Part shown: positions 24,981 through 34,117 of the stretch, piece by piece | How positions within the stretch are numbered: position 1 is the stretch's first letter | Layout: each line of letters begins with the position of its first letter | Assembly: GCF_004365355.1 (NCBI RefSeq) | Contig: NZ_SODP01000002.1 | Location: 2,105,846-2,169,845 of the forward strand | From: Kribbella pratensis | Lineage (GTDB): Bacteria; Actinomycetota; Actinomycetes; Propionibacteriales; Kribbellaceae | DNA: 64,000 nt | Direction of reading: 5' to 3' | Made by a program: the position numbers and the translations under genes | Notes under the pieces: generated by a model | The model's input: the letters and a program-made list of their open reading frames with translations, nothing else | Database searches by the model: none | What the model was told of the DNA's origin: nothing

Positions 24981-26441
24981 GTGTCACCCTTTGCCGACCA
25001 GTCAGCCTCTGCCGGATCGTTGCCCGCAGTGCAGCGACGAGCCGTCCAGGCCTTGCTGCAACTCGCTCCGGTGGTCGACGAACTGGGCACCCGGTTCGAT
25101 GCCGCCGGCCATGAGATCGCCCTGGTCGGCGGTCCTGTCCGGGACATTCTCCTCGGCCGGGGGAGCAAGGATCTGGACTTCACCACGTCAGCGCACCCCG
25201 ATGTGATCGAGCGGTTGCTGTCCGGGTGGGCGGACCATGTGTGGGACATCGGCAAGGCGTTCGGCACCATCGGTTGTCGTAAGGGCGAGTGGGTTCTGGA
25301 GATCACGACCTACAGGTCGGAAACCTACGATCCCACCTCGCGCAAGCCCGAGGTCGCGTACGGCGACAGTCTGGAGGGCGATCTGGCCCGCCGGGACTTC
25401 GCGATGAACGCGATGGCGGTCCGGCTGCCGTCGCGCCAGTTCGTCGATCTGTACGGCGGGATCGAGGACGTCGCGCACAAGCGGATCCGGACGCCGGGCA
25501 CGCCGGAGGACTCGTTCTCCGACGACCCGCTGCGGATGATGCGCGCGGCCCGGTTCGCCGCGCAGCTCGGCTTCACGCCCGATCCGGCGGTGGTGGCCGC
25601 GATGACGGCGATGGCCGAGCGGATCACGATCGTGTCCGCGGAGCGGGTCCGGGACGAGCTGGAGAAGCTGATCTGCGCGGACCAGCCGCGGATCGGGCTC
25701 GACCTGCTGGTGTCGACCGGGCTCGCGGAGTACGTGCTGCCGGAGCTGCCGGCGCTCAAACTGGAGCGGGACGAGCATCACCGGCACAAGGATGTGTATC
25801 AGCACTCACTCACCGTCCTCGACCAAGCCATCGAGCTGGAATCCCGCCTGCCTGTTCCGACGCCCGATTTCGTCGTTCGGTTCGCCGCGCTGATCCACGA
25901 CATCGGGAAACCGAAGACGCGGAAGTTCGAGGACGGCGGGAAGGTGACGTTCCACCACCACGACGTGGTCGGGGCGAAGCTGGCCCGCAAGCGGATGAAG
26001 GCGCTGCGGTTCAGCAACGAGCAGATCGAGCAGGTCAGCAAGCTGATCGAGCTGCACCTGCGCTTCCACGGGTACGGCGACGGCGAGTGGACGGATTCCG
26101 CCGTACGGCGCTATGTCCGCGACGCCGGCGACCAACTCGAGCGACTGCACGTCCTGACCCGGGCCGATGCCACGACCCGCAACAAGCGCAAGGTCGACAT
26201 GCTGCGGGCCGCGTACGACGATCTCGAGGCACGGATCGCCCGGCTCCAGGAGCAGGAGGAGCTCGATGCCCTGCGCCCCGACCTGGACGGGAACCAGATC
26301 ATGCAGATCCTCGGCATCCCGCCGGGCCGCGAGGTCGGCGAGGCGTACAAGTTCCTGATGGAGCTCCGCCTGGACGAAGGCCCCCTCGGCGAGGACCGCG
26401 CCCGCGAGAAACTCCTCGACTGGTGGTCGTCGCGCGGCTAG
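24981..26441 (+). CDS. cca: CCA tRNA nucleotidyltransferase with HD domain
   Basis: Adds or repairs the 3'-CCA end of tRNAs. 486 aa. The class II nucleotidyltransferase motif is ALVGGPVRDILLGRGSKDLDF (GG at 50-51 and the metal-binding DLD at 64-66), followed by RRDFAMNAMAV and the RNA-binding helical domain. An HD domain (HKDVYQHSLTVLD, then FAALIHDIGKPKT near 300) and GREVGEAYKFLMELRLDEGPL close the protein. GTG 24981 begins the conserved part. It is divergent from DUF6049 with only 24 bases between starts, so promoters overlap. Confidence 0.95.
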   Translation: MSPFADQSASAGSLPAVQRRAVQALLQLAPVVDELGTRFDAAGHEIALVGGPVRDILLGRGSKDLDFTTSAHPDVIERLLSGWADHVWDIGKAFGTIGCRKGEWVLEITTYRSETYDPTSRKPEVAYGDSLEGDLARRDFAMNAMAVRLPSRQFVDLYGGIEDVAHKRIRTPGTPEDSFSDDPLRMMRAARFAAQLGFTPDPAVVAAMTAMAERITIVSAERVRDELEKLICADQPRIGLDLLVSTGLAEYVLPELPALKLERDEHHRHKDVYQHSLTVLDQAIELESRLPVPTPDFVVRFAALIHDIGKPKTRKFEDGGKVTFHHHDVVGAKLARKRMKALRFSNEQIEQVSKLIELHLRFHGYGDGEWTDSAVRRYVRDAGDQLERLHVLTRADATTRNKRKVDMLRAAYDDLEARIARLQEQEELDALRPDLDGNQIMQILGIPPGREVGEAYKFLMELRLDEGPLGEDRAREKLLDWWSSRG

Positions 26442-27199
26442 ACCGGCTGCGGCGGCTGGCTCACGTACGCCTGCGCGATGACCTTGGCCGACTCCGGGTG
26501 CGGTTCGTACGTCGTGTCGTCGATCGAGGCGACCGGCAACGCGGGATCGATCGAGTTGGTGAGGTACGCCGCGTCGTACGTGGTGAGGTCGGTCAGCGGG
26601 ACCGGCGCGGTGGTGTAGGTGGGCAGGCCGCGCTGGAGCACCTGCTGGCGGATGCCGGGGAGGGCCGGTGCGGACGGGAACACAAGCTCGGTGCCTCGTG
26701 CGAAGCAGATGTTCCAGATCGACGCCTCGGAGATCTCGCCGGATGCCGTGTGGAAGACGGCGTCGTCGTATCCCTCACGCTTCGCCTTGCGGGCGTAGTA
26801 GGTGAGGTCGAACGTGCCGGTGTGCTTGAGGTGCGGGACCGATCGCTCGTGCTCATAACTCCGGAGATGAACGGCTTCGGTGGCCGGTGGTACCGGTGGG
26901 CCGACGCGCACCAGCAGGTGGAGCCGCGTGGTTGCGAAGACGTTGACACGGAGGGAGAGGTCGCCCACGCCGGCCTCGTCGATGGCCGCCCGGAGGTCGG
27001 CGCGGACGCGGCCGGCGGGTAACGGTTCGCCGAAGACCTCCCGGGTGCTGCGGTCCAGGCGGTCGAAGTGGAGGTCGAGGCCGTCGACGTGGCCGTTCCG
27101 GACCTGCAGCGAGGTGAAGTGGCCGAAGGTGGTTGCGCGGAGCAACACCGGATCGACCGCGCGCAACAAGGCGCCGTCCAGCAGCAGAAAATCGGTCAC
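26438..27199 (-). CDS. Class IV PLP aminotransferase (branched-chain/aminodeoxychorismate lyase fold)
   Basis: 253-aa fold-type IV PLP enzyme, comprising D-amino-acid and branched-chain aminotransferases and 4-amino-4-deoxychorismate lyase. Markers are FDRLDRSTREVFG, the lysine in PHLKHTGTFDL (probable Schiff base), and EGYDDAVFHTASGEISEASIWNICF, the conserved E-x-S-x-x-N cofactor loop. The distance from that loop to the lysine is normal. Its convergent end overlaps cca by 4 bases. The GTG at 27199 is 18 bases from the divergent next gene. A longer upstream frame is antisense to that gene. Confidence 0.85.
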   Translation of the reverse strand: MTDFLLLDGALLRAVDPVLLRATTFGHFTSLQVRNGHVDGLDLHFDRLDRSTREVFGEPLPAGRVRADLRAAIDEAGVGDLSLRVNVFATTRLHLLVRVGPPVPPATEAVHLRSYEHERSVPHLKHTGTFDLTYYARKAKREGYDDAVFHTASGEISEASIWNICFARGTELVFPSAPALPGIRQQVLQRGLPTYTTAPVPLTDLTTYDAAYLTNSIDPALPVASIDDTTYEPHPESAKVIAQAYVSQPPQPV

Positions 27200-27217
27200 G
27201 CGCCCTAGTCTCGCGGT

Positions 27218-27832
27218 GTGGACGTATGGAGCATCATCGGGTGGGGCGGATCTGCGCTCGTCGTGTGGTCGTTGCTGCAGACGCGGATCCTGCGGTTGCG
27301 GGTCCTGAACCTGATCGGCTGCGTGATCCTGGTCGGCTTCAACGCCGCGATCGGCGTCTGGCCGATGGTCGGCATGAACGCGGTGCTGGCGGTCATCAAC
27401 GTCGTCCATCTGTGGCGGCTGCTGCGGCACCGGCACGACGAGACGGCGTACCAGGTGCTCGAGGTCGACAAGACCGACGCGTACCTGGGGTACGTCCTGG
27501 ATCGGCATGCGAAGGACATCACCCGGTTCAACCCCGGTTTCACACCGGGTGCGAGCGAGTACGCGTTCCTGGTCCAGCACGACGACCGCACCGTCGGCGT
27601 GGTCCTCGCGCACGACGCCGGCACCGGCCGCGCGCAGATCGACCTCGACTACGTCGTCCCGAAGTACCGCGACTTCACCCCCGGTGAGTTCGTCTACCGC
27701 CGCAGCGACGTCTTCACCGACCACGGCTTCCACCAGGTCCTCGCCCCACCCCGCATGCGCGACTCCACGCCGTACCTGAAAAACCTCGGCTTCCGCCGCG
27801 ACGGCGACCACGTCGTCCTGAACCTGCGGTAG
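27218..27832 (+). CDS. YgjV-like membrane domain fused to a GNAT-like domain
   Basis: 204-aa protein. The first ~75 residues hold three hydrophobic segments (SIIGWGGSALVVWSLL, VLNLIGCVILVGFNAAIGV and MVGMNAVLAVINVVHLWRL), resembling the YgjV inner-membrane family. The rest (VLEVDKTDAYLGYVLDRHAKD to the end) has the strand pattern and closing KNLGFRRDGDHVVLNL of an acetyltransferase fold, but no clear acetyl-CoA loop. The function is unknown. Confidence 0.75.
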   Translation: MDVWSIIGWGGSALVVWSLLQTRILRLRVLNLIGCVILVGFNAAIGVWPMVGMNAVLAVINVVHLWRLLRHRHDETAYQVLEVDKTDAYLGYVLDRHAKDITRFNPGFTPGASEYAFLVQHDDRTVGVVLAHDAGTGRAQIDLDYVVPKYRDFTPGEFVYRRSDVFTDHGFHQVLAPPRMRDSTPYLKNLGFRRDGDHVVLNLR

Positions 27833-27843
27833 GGCTGTGCTGA

Positions 27844-27882
27844 AGTTGTATAAGTGTATTTATTATAAGTACAGTTCTATAA
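27844..27882 (+). promoter_or_regulatory. AT-rich promoter/operator before the DUF234-type ATPase gene
   Basis: An isolated AT-rich stretch in very GC-rich surroundings ends 1 base before the ATPase ATG. It holds direct repeats AGTT(G/C)TATAA at 27844-27853 and 27873-27882, and TATAAGT at 27849-27855 and 27864-27870. No clean -35/-10 pair at 17-base spacing stands out. The repeats suggest a regulator site, and very little leader remains between it and the start. Confidence 0.55.
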
Positions 27883-27883
27883 C

Positions 27884-29320
27884 ATGGAGAAGCCTAGCCG
27901 GATCTTCGCGCGGGATGACGAGTGGGATCACCTGGCGCGGTTCGCGGCCCCGGCTCGTGGCCGACCGCAGTTGGGGGTTGTGAGCGGGCGCCGCCGGCAA
28001 GGCAAGACCTATCTGCTGCAGGCACTCGCGGAGCAGGCGGGAGGCCTGTACTTCGGCGCGACCGAGGCAACCGAGACCGAATCGCTCGGGCTGTTCGCGG
28101 CGGCGGTCGGCACCCATCTCGACCTCGCGGCGCCGCCTCGGTTCGACACTTGGGACGACGCAGTTCGTTTCCTGTTCTCGCTCGACCCCGAGAGCGGACC
28201 GTTCGTGATCGACGAGTTGCCGTACCTCACCAAGGTCTCGCCGGCGCTCCCGTCGATCCTGCAGCGCGAACTCGATCAGGCCGTCTCGGCCGGCCGTGGC
28301 ACCAGCCTGCTGCTGTGCGGTTCGGCGATGTCGGTGATGGGCGGTCTACTCTCGGGCAGCGCCCCGCTCCGCGGCCGGGCAAGCCTCGAGCTGATCGTCC
28401 GCCGTTTCGACTACCGTTTGGCCGCCGAGTTCTGGGACCTGACGGATCCGCGGCTGGCTGTCCTGGTCCATGCGGTGACCGGCGGGACCCCGGCGTACCG
28501 CCGGTTCGCGGGTGACGACCTGCCCCGGTCGGTGGACGACTTCGACGCATGGGTCTTGCGGACGGTTCTCAGTCCGGTGAATCCGCTCCTCCGTGAAGCC
28601 CGCTACTTGCTCGAGGAGGAGTTGGAGGTGCGGGACAGCGCGCTTTACCACTCCGTCCTCGCAGCAGTTGCCGCAGGCAACGGAACCCGGGGCGGTATCG
28701 CGAACTACGTCGGCAGGAAGGCGACCGATATCGGTCACCACCTGACGGTCCTCGAGGACAGCGGCCTGGTACGGCGGCAGCAGGACGTGTTCCGCGCCCG
28801 CCGATCGACGTACCGCGTGGCCGAGCCACTCGTCGTCTTCTACCAAGTGGTCATGCGACCCCAATGGGGGCTGCTGGAGAGTGGACGAGCGCGGAACGTC
28901 TGGGAGGCTGCCCGAGCGCGATTCTTGTCGCAGGTGGTCGGCCCGCATTTCGAACAGCTCTGCCGGGACTTCGCGCTGCTCGCGCCGGCCGACTTGTTCG
29001 GCGAGCTCCCTGGCGAGATCGGCTCAGGTGTCGTCCCGGACCACAGCCGCCGTACGCAGATCGAGATCGACGTTGTGGTGCTGGCTCCGGCGGTTCCGGG
29101 GCGGCGCCGCAAGCTCTTGTCGCTCGGCGAGGTCAAGTGGGGAGAGACCATGGGGCGACGCCATGTCGAGCGACTCGACCGGGCTCGGCAGTTGCTCTCT
29201 GCGGACTACGACACCTCGGACACTGTCCTCGCTTGTTACAGCGGAGCCGGGTTCGAGCCCGGTCTGGATCCGAAGGTACTGACCATCGGGCTCGACGATC
29301 TCTACAGGTCCTTGGCGTAG
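27884..29320 (+). CDS. ATP-binding protein, archaeal-type AAA ATPase with DUF234-like C-terminus
   Basis: 478-aa STAND-related ATPase of the family first known from archaea. Walker A GRRRQGKT is at 35-42, Walker B FVIDELPYLT at 107-116, and the sensor region is LLLCGSAMSVM. A winged-helix segment (GNGTRGGIANYVGRKATDIGHHLTVLEDSGLV broken here only for naming) precedes a DUF234-like domain of possible nuclease fold (IEIDVVVLAP and LLSLGEVKWGE; the D and E-x-K set resembles PD-(D/E)xK sites). It is a single gene with its own AT-rich promoter. The cellular role of the family is unknown; patchy distribution suggests horizontal transfer (inference). Confidence 0.85.
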   Translation: MEKPSRIFARDDEWDHLARFAAPARGRPQLGVVSGRRRQGKTYLLQALAEQAGGLYFGATEATETESLGLFAAAVGTHLDLAAPPRFDTWDDAVRFLFSLDPESGPFVIDELPYLTKVSPALPSILQRELDQAVSAGRGTSLLLCGSAMSVMGGLLSGSAPLRGRASLELIVRRFDYRLAAEFWDLTDPRLAVLVHAVTGGTPAYRRFAGDDLPRSVDDFDAWVLRTVLSPVNPLLREARYLLEEELEVRDSALYHSVLAAVAAGNGTRGGIANYVGRKATDIGHHLTVLEDSGLVRRQQDVFRARRSTYRVAEPLVVFYQVVMRPQWGLLESGRARNVWEAARARFLSQVVGPHFEQLCRDFALLAPADLFGELPGEIGSGVVPDHSRRTQIEIDVVVLAPAVPGRRRKLLSLGEVKWGETMGRRHVERLDRARQLLSADYDTSDTVLACYSGAGFEPGLDPKVLTIGLDDLYRSLA

Positions 29321-29751
29321 CAGAGCGAGACCGGCTCGTGTTCGAACGGCGGGTACGGCGGGGTGGGCTTGTAGCCGTGGTTTGTGTAGAGGGCTATTGC
29401 TTCGACTTGTTTGGTGCCGGTCTCCAGGCGCAGTCGGGTGAGACCGGCCGCGCGGGCCTGGGATTCGACGGCGTCCAGGAGGATGCGGGACAGGCCCCAG
29501 CCGCGGGCCGTGGGAGCGACATACATGCGCTTGATCTCGCCGAGGGCGGGGGCGACCGGTTGGAGGCCGACGCAGCCGACCGGGGCGCCGTCGAGGGTCA
29601 GCAGCGTGAACGTGATGTCCGGATGGAGGGCGACGAGCGGCTGGTCCTCGCCGTACATCGCGGAGAGCTCGGCCTGCTGAGCGGTGATCAACGCCCGGAT
29701 GGCAGGGTTCGTCGCGGGTGTTTCCTGCAGTTCCACTCCCTCGATCACCAT
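29302..29751 (-). CDS. GNAT family N-acetyltransferase
   Basis: 149-aa acetyltransferase with the complete GNAT core: GCVGLQPVAPALGEIKRMYVAP broken by the beta-bulge, then TARGWGLSRILLDAVE (acetyl-CoA loop, here G-x-G-x-S instead of the usual A) and ALYTNHGYKP near the C-terminus. The substrate is unknown. It is convergent with the ATPase gene (19-base overlap) and divergent from the amidase gene. The longer upstream frame is antisense to the amidase and not used. Confidence 0.88.
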   Translation of the reverse strand: MVIEGVELQETPATNPAIRALITAQQAELSAMYGEDQPLVALHPDITFTLLTLDGAPVGCVGLQPVAPALGEIKRMYVAPTARGWGLSRILLDAVESQARAAGLTRLRLETGTKQVEAIALYTNHGYKPTPPYPPFEHEPVSLCYAKDL

Positions 29752-29818
29752 GATCCGGACGGTAGCAAGACGGCATGACGCTGCTGTTTCCGTTTCCTCT
29801 CCATGGTCTGATGGGTCG

Positions 29819-31084
29819 GTGAGGACGCTGGAGGAAACTGCCGCCGGGGTACGTGACGGGTCGCTGGACCCTGTGGAGCTGGTCGAGGGGGCGTTGGCGC
29901 GGGCCGCCGATGCTGCAGAGCTCAATGCTGTCGTGCACCTGGACGTGGAGGGCGCGCGCAAGACGGCCGCTGCGCACGACCGGACCGGAGCGCTGGCCGG
30001 TGTGCCCGTGTTGGTGAAGGAGATCGTCGAGGTCGAGGACCTGCCGTACCGGTGTGGGTCCGCGTCCATGGATGAGGTCGGCCGAGAGGACGCGGAGGTC
30101 GTACGGCGGTTGCGCGCGGCCGGCGCGATCATCATCGGCCTGTCGCACACGCATGAGTTCGCGTACGGCTGCACAGGTACGTCGAACCGCGTCGGCCCGT
30201 GCCGGAACCCGCATGACCTGTCGCGGATGACCGGTGGCTCCAGCTCCGGATCAGCTGCTGCAGTAGCGGCCGGTGTGGTGCCGCTGGCGATCGGGACCGA
30301 CACGGCGGGATCGGTCCGCATCCCCGCTGCGCTGTGCGGGATCGTCGGGTTCAAACCGTCGTACAACACGATCCCTTGTGACGGGGTGTTTCCACTGTCG
30401 CAGTCGCTGGACCACGTAGGCGTCCTGACCCGGACCGCGGCCGACGCTGCCTATGCCCTGTCCGCCCTCGCCGACCTGCCGCCCGTAGAGGTGACAACAC
30501 CTCGGCTGGGGTTGGCGACCAACCCGGAGTATTTCCAGCTCACTCCTGAGGCTCGCGGCGCATGGTCAGCTGCACTCGAGGCACTCGACCTCGTCGAAGT
30601 ACAGCTACCGGACTGGTCGCACAGCTTCACCACCGCAGCCAACCTCCAAGGTCCTGAAGCGGTGGCGAATCATTCGGCGCGTTCCCATGACCGGTATCAA
30701 CCAGATGTCCAGCAGCGACTGCGTGAGGCCTCGGCTGTCCAGCCGGCCGACTACACGCGTGCACAGGAAGACGCGGTGGCGATCACGCGACAGCTGGACG
30801 ACGTACTGCAACAGGTCGACGCAGTGCTCACCCCGACCGTTCTGACGACCGCACCACTCATCACCGAAGCAGCCACGGCCGACGGCGGACTCGAAGTACG
30901 CAAGCAGGTGCTCAACAACACGCGCCTTGCCAATCTCACCCGGAACGCGGCGGTCAGCATTCCGTTACCGACCGACGGCCTCCCCGTCGGCTTGCAGGTC
31001 ATTGCTGCAAGCAACGAGAAGGCCGCCGCGATCGCCTGCTGGCTCAGCGATAAACTCGGAGATCGGCCAGACTCCACCAGTTAG
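29819..31084 (+). CDS. Amidase signature enzyme (GatA/AtzF-like)
   Basis: 421-aa hydrolase of amide bonds by the Ser-cisSer-Lys mechanism. Lys67 (VPVLVKEIV), the Ser cluster GGSSSGSAAA at 139-148 and nucleophile Ser165 (GTDTAGSVRIPA) are all present. The rest keeps family marks such as GIVGFKPSY and SIPLPTDGLPVGLQ. It lacks gatB/gatC neighbours and is shorter than most GatA proteins, so it is a stand-alone amidase of unknown substrate. The GTG at 29819 is the first start giving only conserved sequence. The 3' end overlaps the convergent GH30 gene by 41 bases. Confidence 0.9.
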   Translation: MRTLEETAAGVRDGSLDPVELVEGALARAADAAELNAVVHLDVEGARKTAAAHDRTGALAGVPVLVKEIVEVEDLPYRCGSASMDEVGREDAEVVRRLRAAGAIIIGLSHTHEFAYGCTGTSNRVGPCRNPHDLSRMTGGSSSGSAAAVAAGVVPLAIGTDTAGSVRIPAALCGIVGFKPSYNTIPCDGVFPLSQSLDHVGVLTRTAADAAYALSALADLPPVEVTTPRLGLATNPEYFQLTPEARGAWSAALEALDLVEVQLPDWSHSFTTAANLQGPEAVANHSARSHDRYQPDVQQRLREASAVQPADYTRAQEDAVAITRQLDDVLQQVDAVLTPTVLTTAPLITEAATADGGLEVRKQVLNNTRLANLTRNAAVSIPLPTDGLPVGLQVIAASNEKAAAIACWLSDKLGDRPDSTS

Positions 31085-32939
31085 CAGCCGATCCCGTCGA
31101 CGTCACCCGGACGTAGCGAGCCTGCGTCGGCCGGAGCTCGATCGTGGTGAGTTGCCCCGTGGAAGCACCCGACGCAACGGTCTGCCAGCTCACGCCATCC
31201 TTGCTGACAGCAACCTCGTACCCGCCCGCGTAGTCGCCGGCATTCCCACCGCTGTCGAGAGCGACCGAGCGGAACGTCTGCACCTTGCCCAGATCCACCT
31301 GCACCCACTGACCGGGCGCCTGCGCCGCCTTGCTCTGCCACACCGTCGATCCGTCTTGATCGGTCAACAGACCGGCATCCGCGGCGTTCACACTCGCCGT
31401 CGCACCGGCAACAGTCAACTGCTGCGGTACGTCGGCATTGAGGTGATCCCAGGTGAAGGTGGCGATCGAGCCACCCGGCAGCTCGTACTCGAACGACTTC
31501 TCGCCAACCGCCACGGCGAACGACCGCGGGTCGTCGTTCTCGTTGTGCACCAGGAGCGCAGTACTGCCGTCCGGGTTGCGGAACGCGGCGGACATCAGCT
31601 GCCCGTTCCATCCGGTCGTCCCGTACGACGTACTCCCGATCCGCACCGCGCCCGGCTTCACGAACTTCGACAGGTGGCCGATCGTGTAGTACTCCGCGTC
31701 CGTCGTGACCGTCCCGTCCGGCTGCAGCGTGACCAGACCGGTGCAGGTGTCACAGCCGCCGAGGTGTGGCCCGCCGCTGGAGTCGAGCGCGATGTTCCAG
31801 TTGACGACCGACTTGGCCCAGTTGCGCGTCGTACCGAGCATCAACGTGCGCGCGTGCCAGGTGAGCGTGCCGCGGAAGATCTGCGGCGGGGTGTCGGTCG
31901 GCCCGTGTGAGCCGGAGCATTCGGTGAACCAGATGCCCTTCGACGGGAACGCGTTGTGAAGATCGGTCTGCTTCGACGGGTCGCCGGAGTAGCAGTGGTA
32001 CGCCGTACCCGCGATCCACTTGGCCGCCGGCGTCTGGAGCAGCTTGTACGGGTAGTCGGTCTCCGGATCCTCACCGGGCGGCGTGGAGGCGATGTCTCCG
32101 GGATGCGTGGTCCAGTTGTGGTCGTACCCGAGGATCTTCGTGCGTGGACTCGCCTTGTGCAGCAGTGGACCCAGCGCGGTGATCACTGCTGCTTCCTGGC
32201 GAACCGGCATGTCCGTGCCCGGGTATGCGCTCGGCTTGCGGTTCTGCGGCTCGTTCTGGATCGAGAGGAAGTCGACCGGTACGCCGGCCTGCGTGTACGC
32301 CTGGACGAACTTCACCAGATAGCGCGCATAGGCGTCGTACACCTTGGGGTCGTCTTTGAGCCGTCCACCGACAAGCGAGTCCGCGGTCTTCATCCACGCG
32401 GGCGGGCTCCACGGTGTCGCCATCACCTTGAGTTGCGGGTTGAGTTGCTTAGCCTGCCGCAGCAACGGCAGCACCTGCTGCTGATCGTGCGCGATCGTGA
32501 AGTGCTTCAGGCCGAAGTCGGTCTGGCCGGCCGGCACATCGTCGTACGTGTAGTGCTCGGCCGCGGCAGTGAAGTCGGACGAGCCGATCGGCTGACGCAG
32601 GAAGCTGACGCCGATCCCCTGGCGCGGGTCGAACAGCTTGCGCATCGTCTGCTCGCGATCGGCCGGGCTCAGCCGGTACAGCACATTCGCGGACGAGTCG
32701 GTGATCGAGGCGCCGAAGCCGTCCATCGTCTGGTACGACGTCCGCGGGTCGACCGTGATCGTGGTCCGGTCACTCGCTCCGTCGTGGAACGTGACGGGCG
32801 CGCGCTGGTGCAGCAACTCGGCGCGGTCCGGCGTTGTGACCCAGACGCTGACCTGGGTCGTCGGGGGATGGGCCTGGGCAGGTCCGGTGAGTGACGCCAC
32901 CGTGAGAGCAAGGGCGACGCCGAAGGCGGATGTTCTCAT
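31044..32939 (-). CDS. Secreted glycoside hydrolase family 30 with C-terminal F5/8-type (CBM32-like) domain
   Basis: 631-aa extracellular glycosidase. Residues 1-24 are a signal peptide (AFGVALALTVASLTGPAQA). The GH30 barrel starts at QTMDGFGASITDSS. The acid/base is Glu230 (LSIQNEP) and the nucleophile Glu340 (IWFTECSG), both conserved. A beta-sandwich follows, then a discoidin-like carbohydrate-binding domain at about 500-631. Activity is probably beta-glucosidase, beta-1,6-glucanase or glucosylceramidase type. GAGGAG stands 4 bases before the ATG. A LacI regulator is divergent and probably controls it. Confidence 0.93.
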   Translation of the reverse strand: MRTSAFGVALALTVASLTGPAQAHPPTTQVSVWVTTPDRAELLHQRAPVTFHDGASDRTTITVDPRTSYQTMDGFGASITDSSANVLYRLSPADREQTMRKLFDPRQGIGVSFLRQPIGSSDFTAAAEHYTYDDVPAGQTDFGLKHFTIAHDQQQVLPLLRQAKQLNPQLKVMATPWSPPAWMKTADSLVGGRLKDDPKVYDAYARYLVKFVQAYTQAGVPVDFLSIQNEPQNRKPSAYPGTDMPVRQEAAVITALGPLLHKASPRTKILGYDHNWTTHPGDIASTPPGEDPETDYPYKLLQTPAAKWIAGTAYHCYSGDPSKQTDLHNAFPSKGIWFTECSGSHGPTDTPPQIFRGTLTWHARTLMLGTTRNWAKSVVNWNIALDSSGGPHLGGCDTCTGLVTLQPDGTVTTDAEYYTIGHLSKFVKPGAVRIGSTSYGTTGWNGQLMSAAFRNPDGSTALLVHNENDDPRSFAVAVGEKSFEYELPGGSIATFTWDHLNADVPQQLTVAGATASVNAADAGLLTDQDGSTVWQSKAAQAPGQWVQVDLGKVQTFRSVALDSGGNAGDYAGGYEVAVSKDGVSWQTVASGASTGQLTTIELRPTQARYVRVTSTGSAANWWSLADLRVYR

Positions 32940-32954
32940 CGCACTCCTCAGGAA

Positions 32955-33053
32955 TGAAACAAACGGCCTCAGGACACGCCCGCGATCGACCACTGTCAAG
33001 GTCTGGGAGCGTAGGTCTAGAGTGCTGAGCGTGAAACAAAGCGATGTAACAAA
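32955..33053. promoter_or_regulatory. GH30/LacI divergent control region with TG(A/T)AACAAA repeats
   Basis: The 113-base gap between the two start codons holds TGAAACAAA at 32955-32963 and 33032-33040 and TGTAACAAA at 33045-33053, all on the plus strand. The last runs into the lacI-type start codon. They may be half-sites for the LacI regulator, although no complete LacI-style palindrome was found. Confidence 0.45.
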
Positions 33054-34078
33054 TGCCGCGCGCTAGACCGACGATGCGCGACGTCGCGGCTGCGGCCGGG
33101 GTGTCGCTGGCGACTGTGTCCCGCGTGGTCAACCAGCTCAGTGGCGTGACGCCGGAGACCCGGCGACTCGTGGAGCGGACCATCGAGGAGTTTGGGCTGC
33201 CCGCGCCCAAGCCCCGCGGCGGTACGCCGAAGCCCGTCGAGGGCGCCGTCTACGTTCGCTGCCCGTACGTGCTGACCGACTACTTCGGCCTGATCGTCTC
33301 GTCGATCGCCGAGGCCGTCGACCGACACGGTCGACAGGTGATCCTCAACGCCGGTGAGGCGACGCAGGACGATCCGGTGCTGCGTGGTTTGGCATCCCGG
33401 CGGGACGTCGGTGGCGCCGTACTCATTCTTCCGCCGGAATCGAGCGAGGATCTCGTCCGGCTGAGCTCGCGGCGCTTCCCGTTCGTTGTGGTCGACCCAC
33501 GGACCGCGCTGCCCCGCGACATCCCGTCGGTCTCGGCGGCTCACCACTCCGGCGCCCGCCAGCTCACTTCCCATCTGACCGCGTTGGGCCACACCCGCAT
33601 CGGCGTCATCGCCGGGCCACGCGAATGGCTGGCCGCCGACGCCCGCCTGAGCGGTCACGCCGCCGCGCTCGCCGACGCCGGCATCCTCCCCGACGCGTCG
33701 CTGGTCCGCCACGACCAACCAACGACGGTGCATGGGTATCGGGCTGCCGTTTCGTTGCTCGACCTCGAGCCACGCCCGACTGCGCTGGTGGCGTTCAACG
33801 ACAAGGCCGCGATCGGAGCGCTCCAGGCCGCGACCGAACGCGGTCTCTCGGTTCCACGCGACCTGTCCATCGCGGGCTTCGACGACCTCGACCTCAGCCG
33901 CGCGACCACGCCCCAACTCACCACGGTCCGCCAGCCGCTACAGGAAATGGGGCGGATGGCAGTCAGCCTCCTGACCCGCCTCCTGGACCGGCATGAGGTG
34001 GAGGCGCTGCACGTCGAGCTCGCGACCGAGTTGATCGTGCGGGGGAGCACGGGCCCGGCGTCCACAATCGCGGGATAG
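33053..34078 (+). CDS. LacI family transcriptional regulator
   Basis: 341-aa regulator. The helix-turn-helix (MRDVAAAAGVSLATVSRVVNQ, about 6-26, followed by the hinge ERTIEEFGL) is typical. The periplasmic-binding-protein-like sensor domain contains the conserved HTRIGVIAGP and PTALVAFNDKAAIGAL and ends with QPLQEMGRMAV. It likely senses a sugar and represses the divergent GH30 gene. The M81 peptidase gene follows on the same strand after 39 bases and may be cotranscribed. Confidence 0.93.
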   Translation: MPRARPTMRDVAAAAGVSLATVSRVVNQLSGVTPETRRLVERTIEEFGLPAPKPRGGTPKPVEGAVYVRCPYVLTDYFGLIVSSIAEAVDRHGRQVILNAGEATQDDPVLRGLASRRDVGGAVLILPPESSEDLVRLSSRRFPFVVVDPRTALPRDIPSVSAAHHSGARQLTSHLTALGHTRIGVIAGPREWLAADARLSGHAAALADAGILPDASLVRHDQPTTVHGYRAAVSLLDLEPRPTALVAFNDKAAIGALQAATERGLSVPRDLSIAGFDDLDLSRATTPQLTTVRQPLQEMGRMAVSLLTRLLDRHEVEALHVELATELIVRGSTGPASTIAG

Positions 34079-34117
34079 GCAGTGCGCGAAACGGCTCGGT
34101 TGTGGCAGGTTTTAGAC

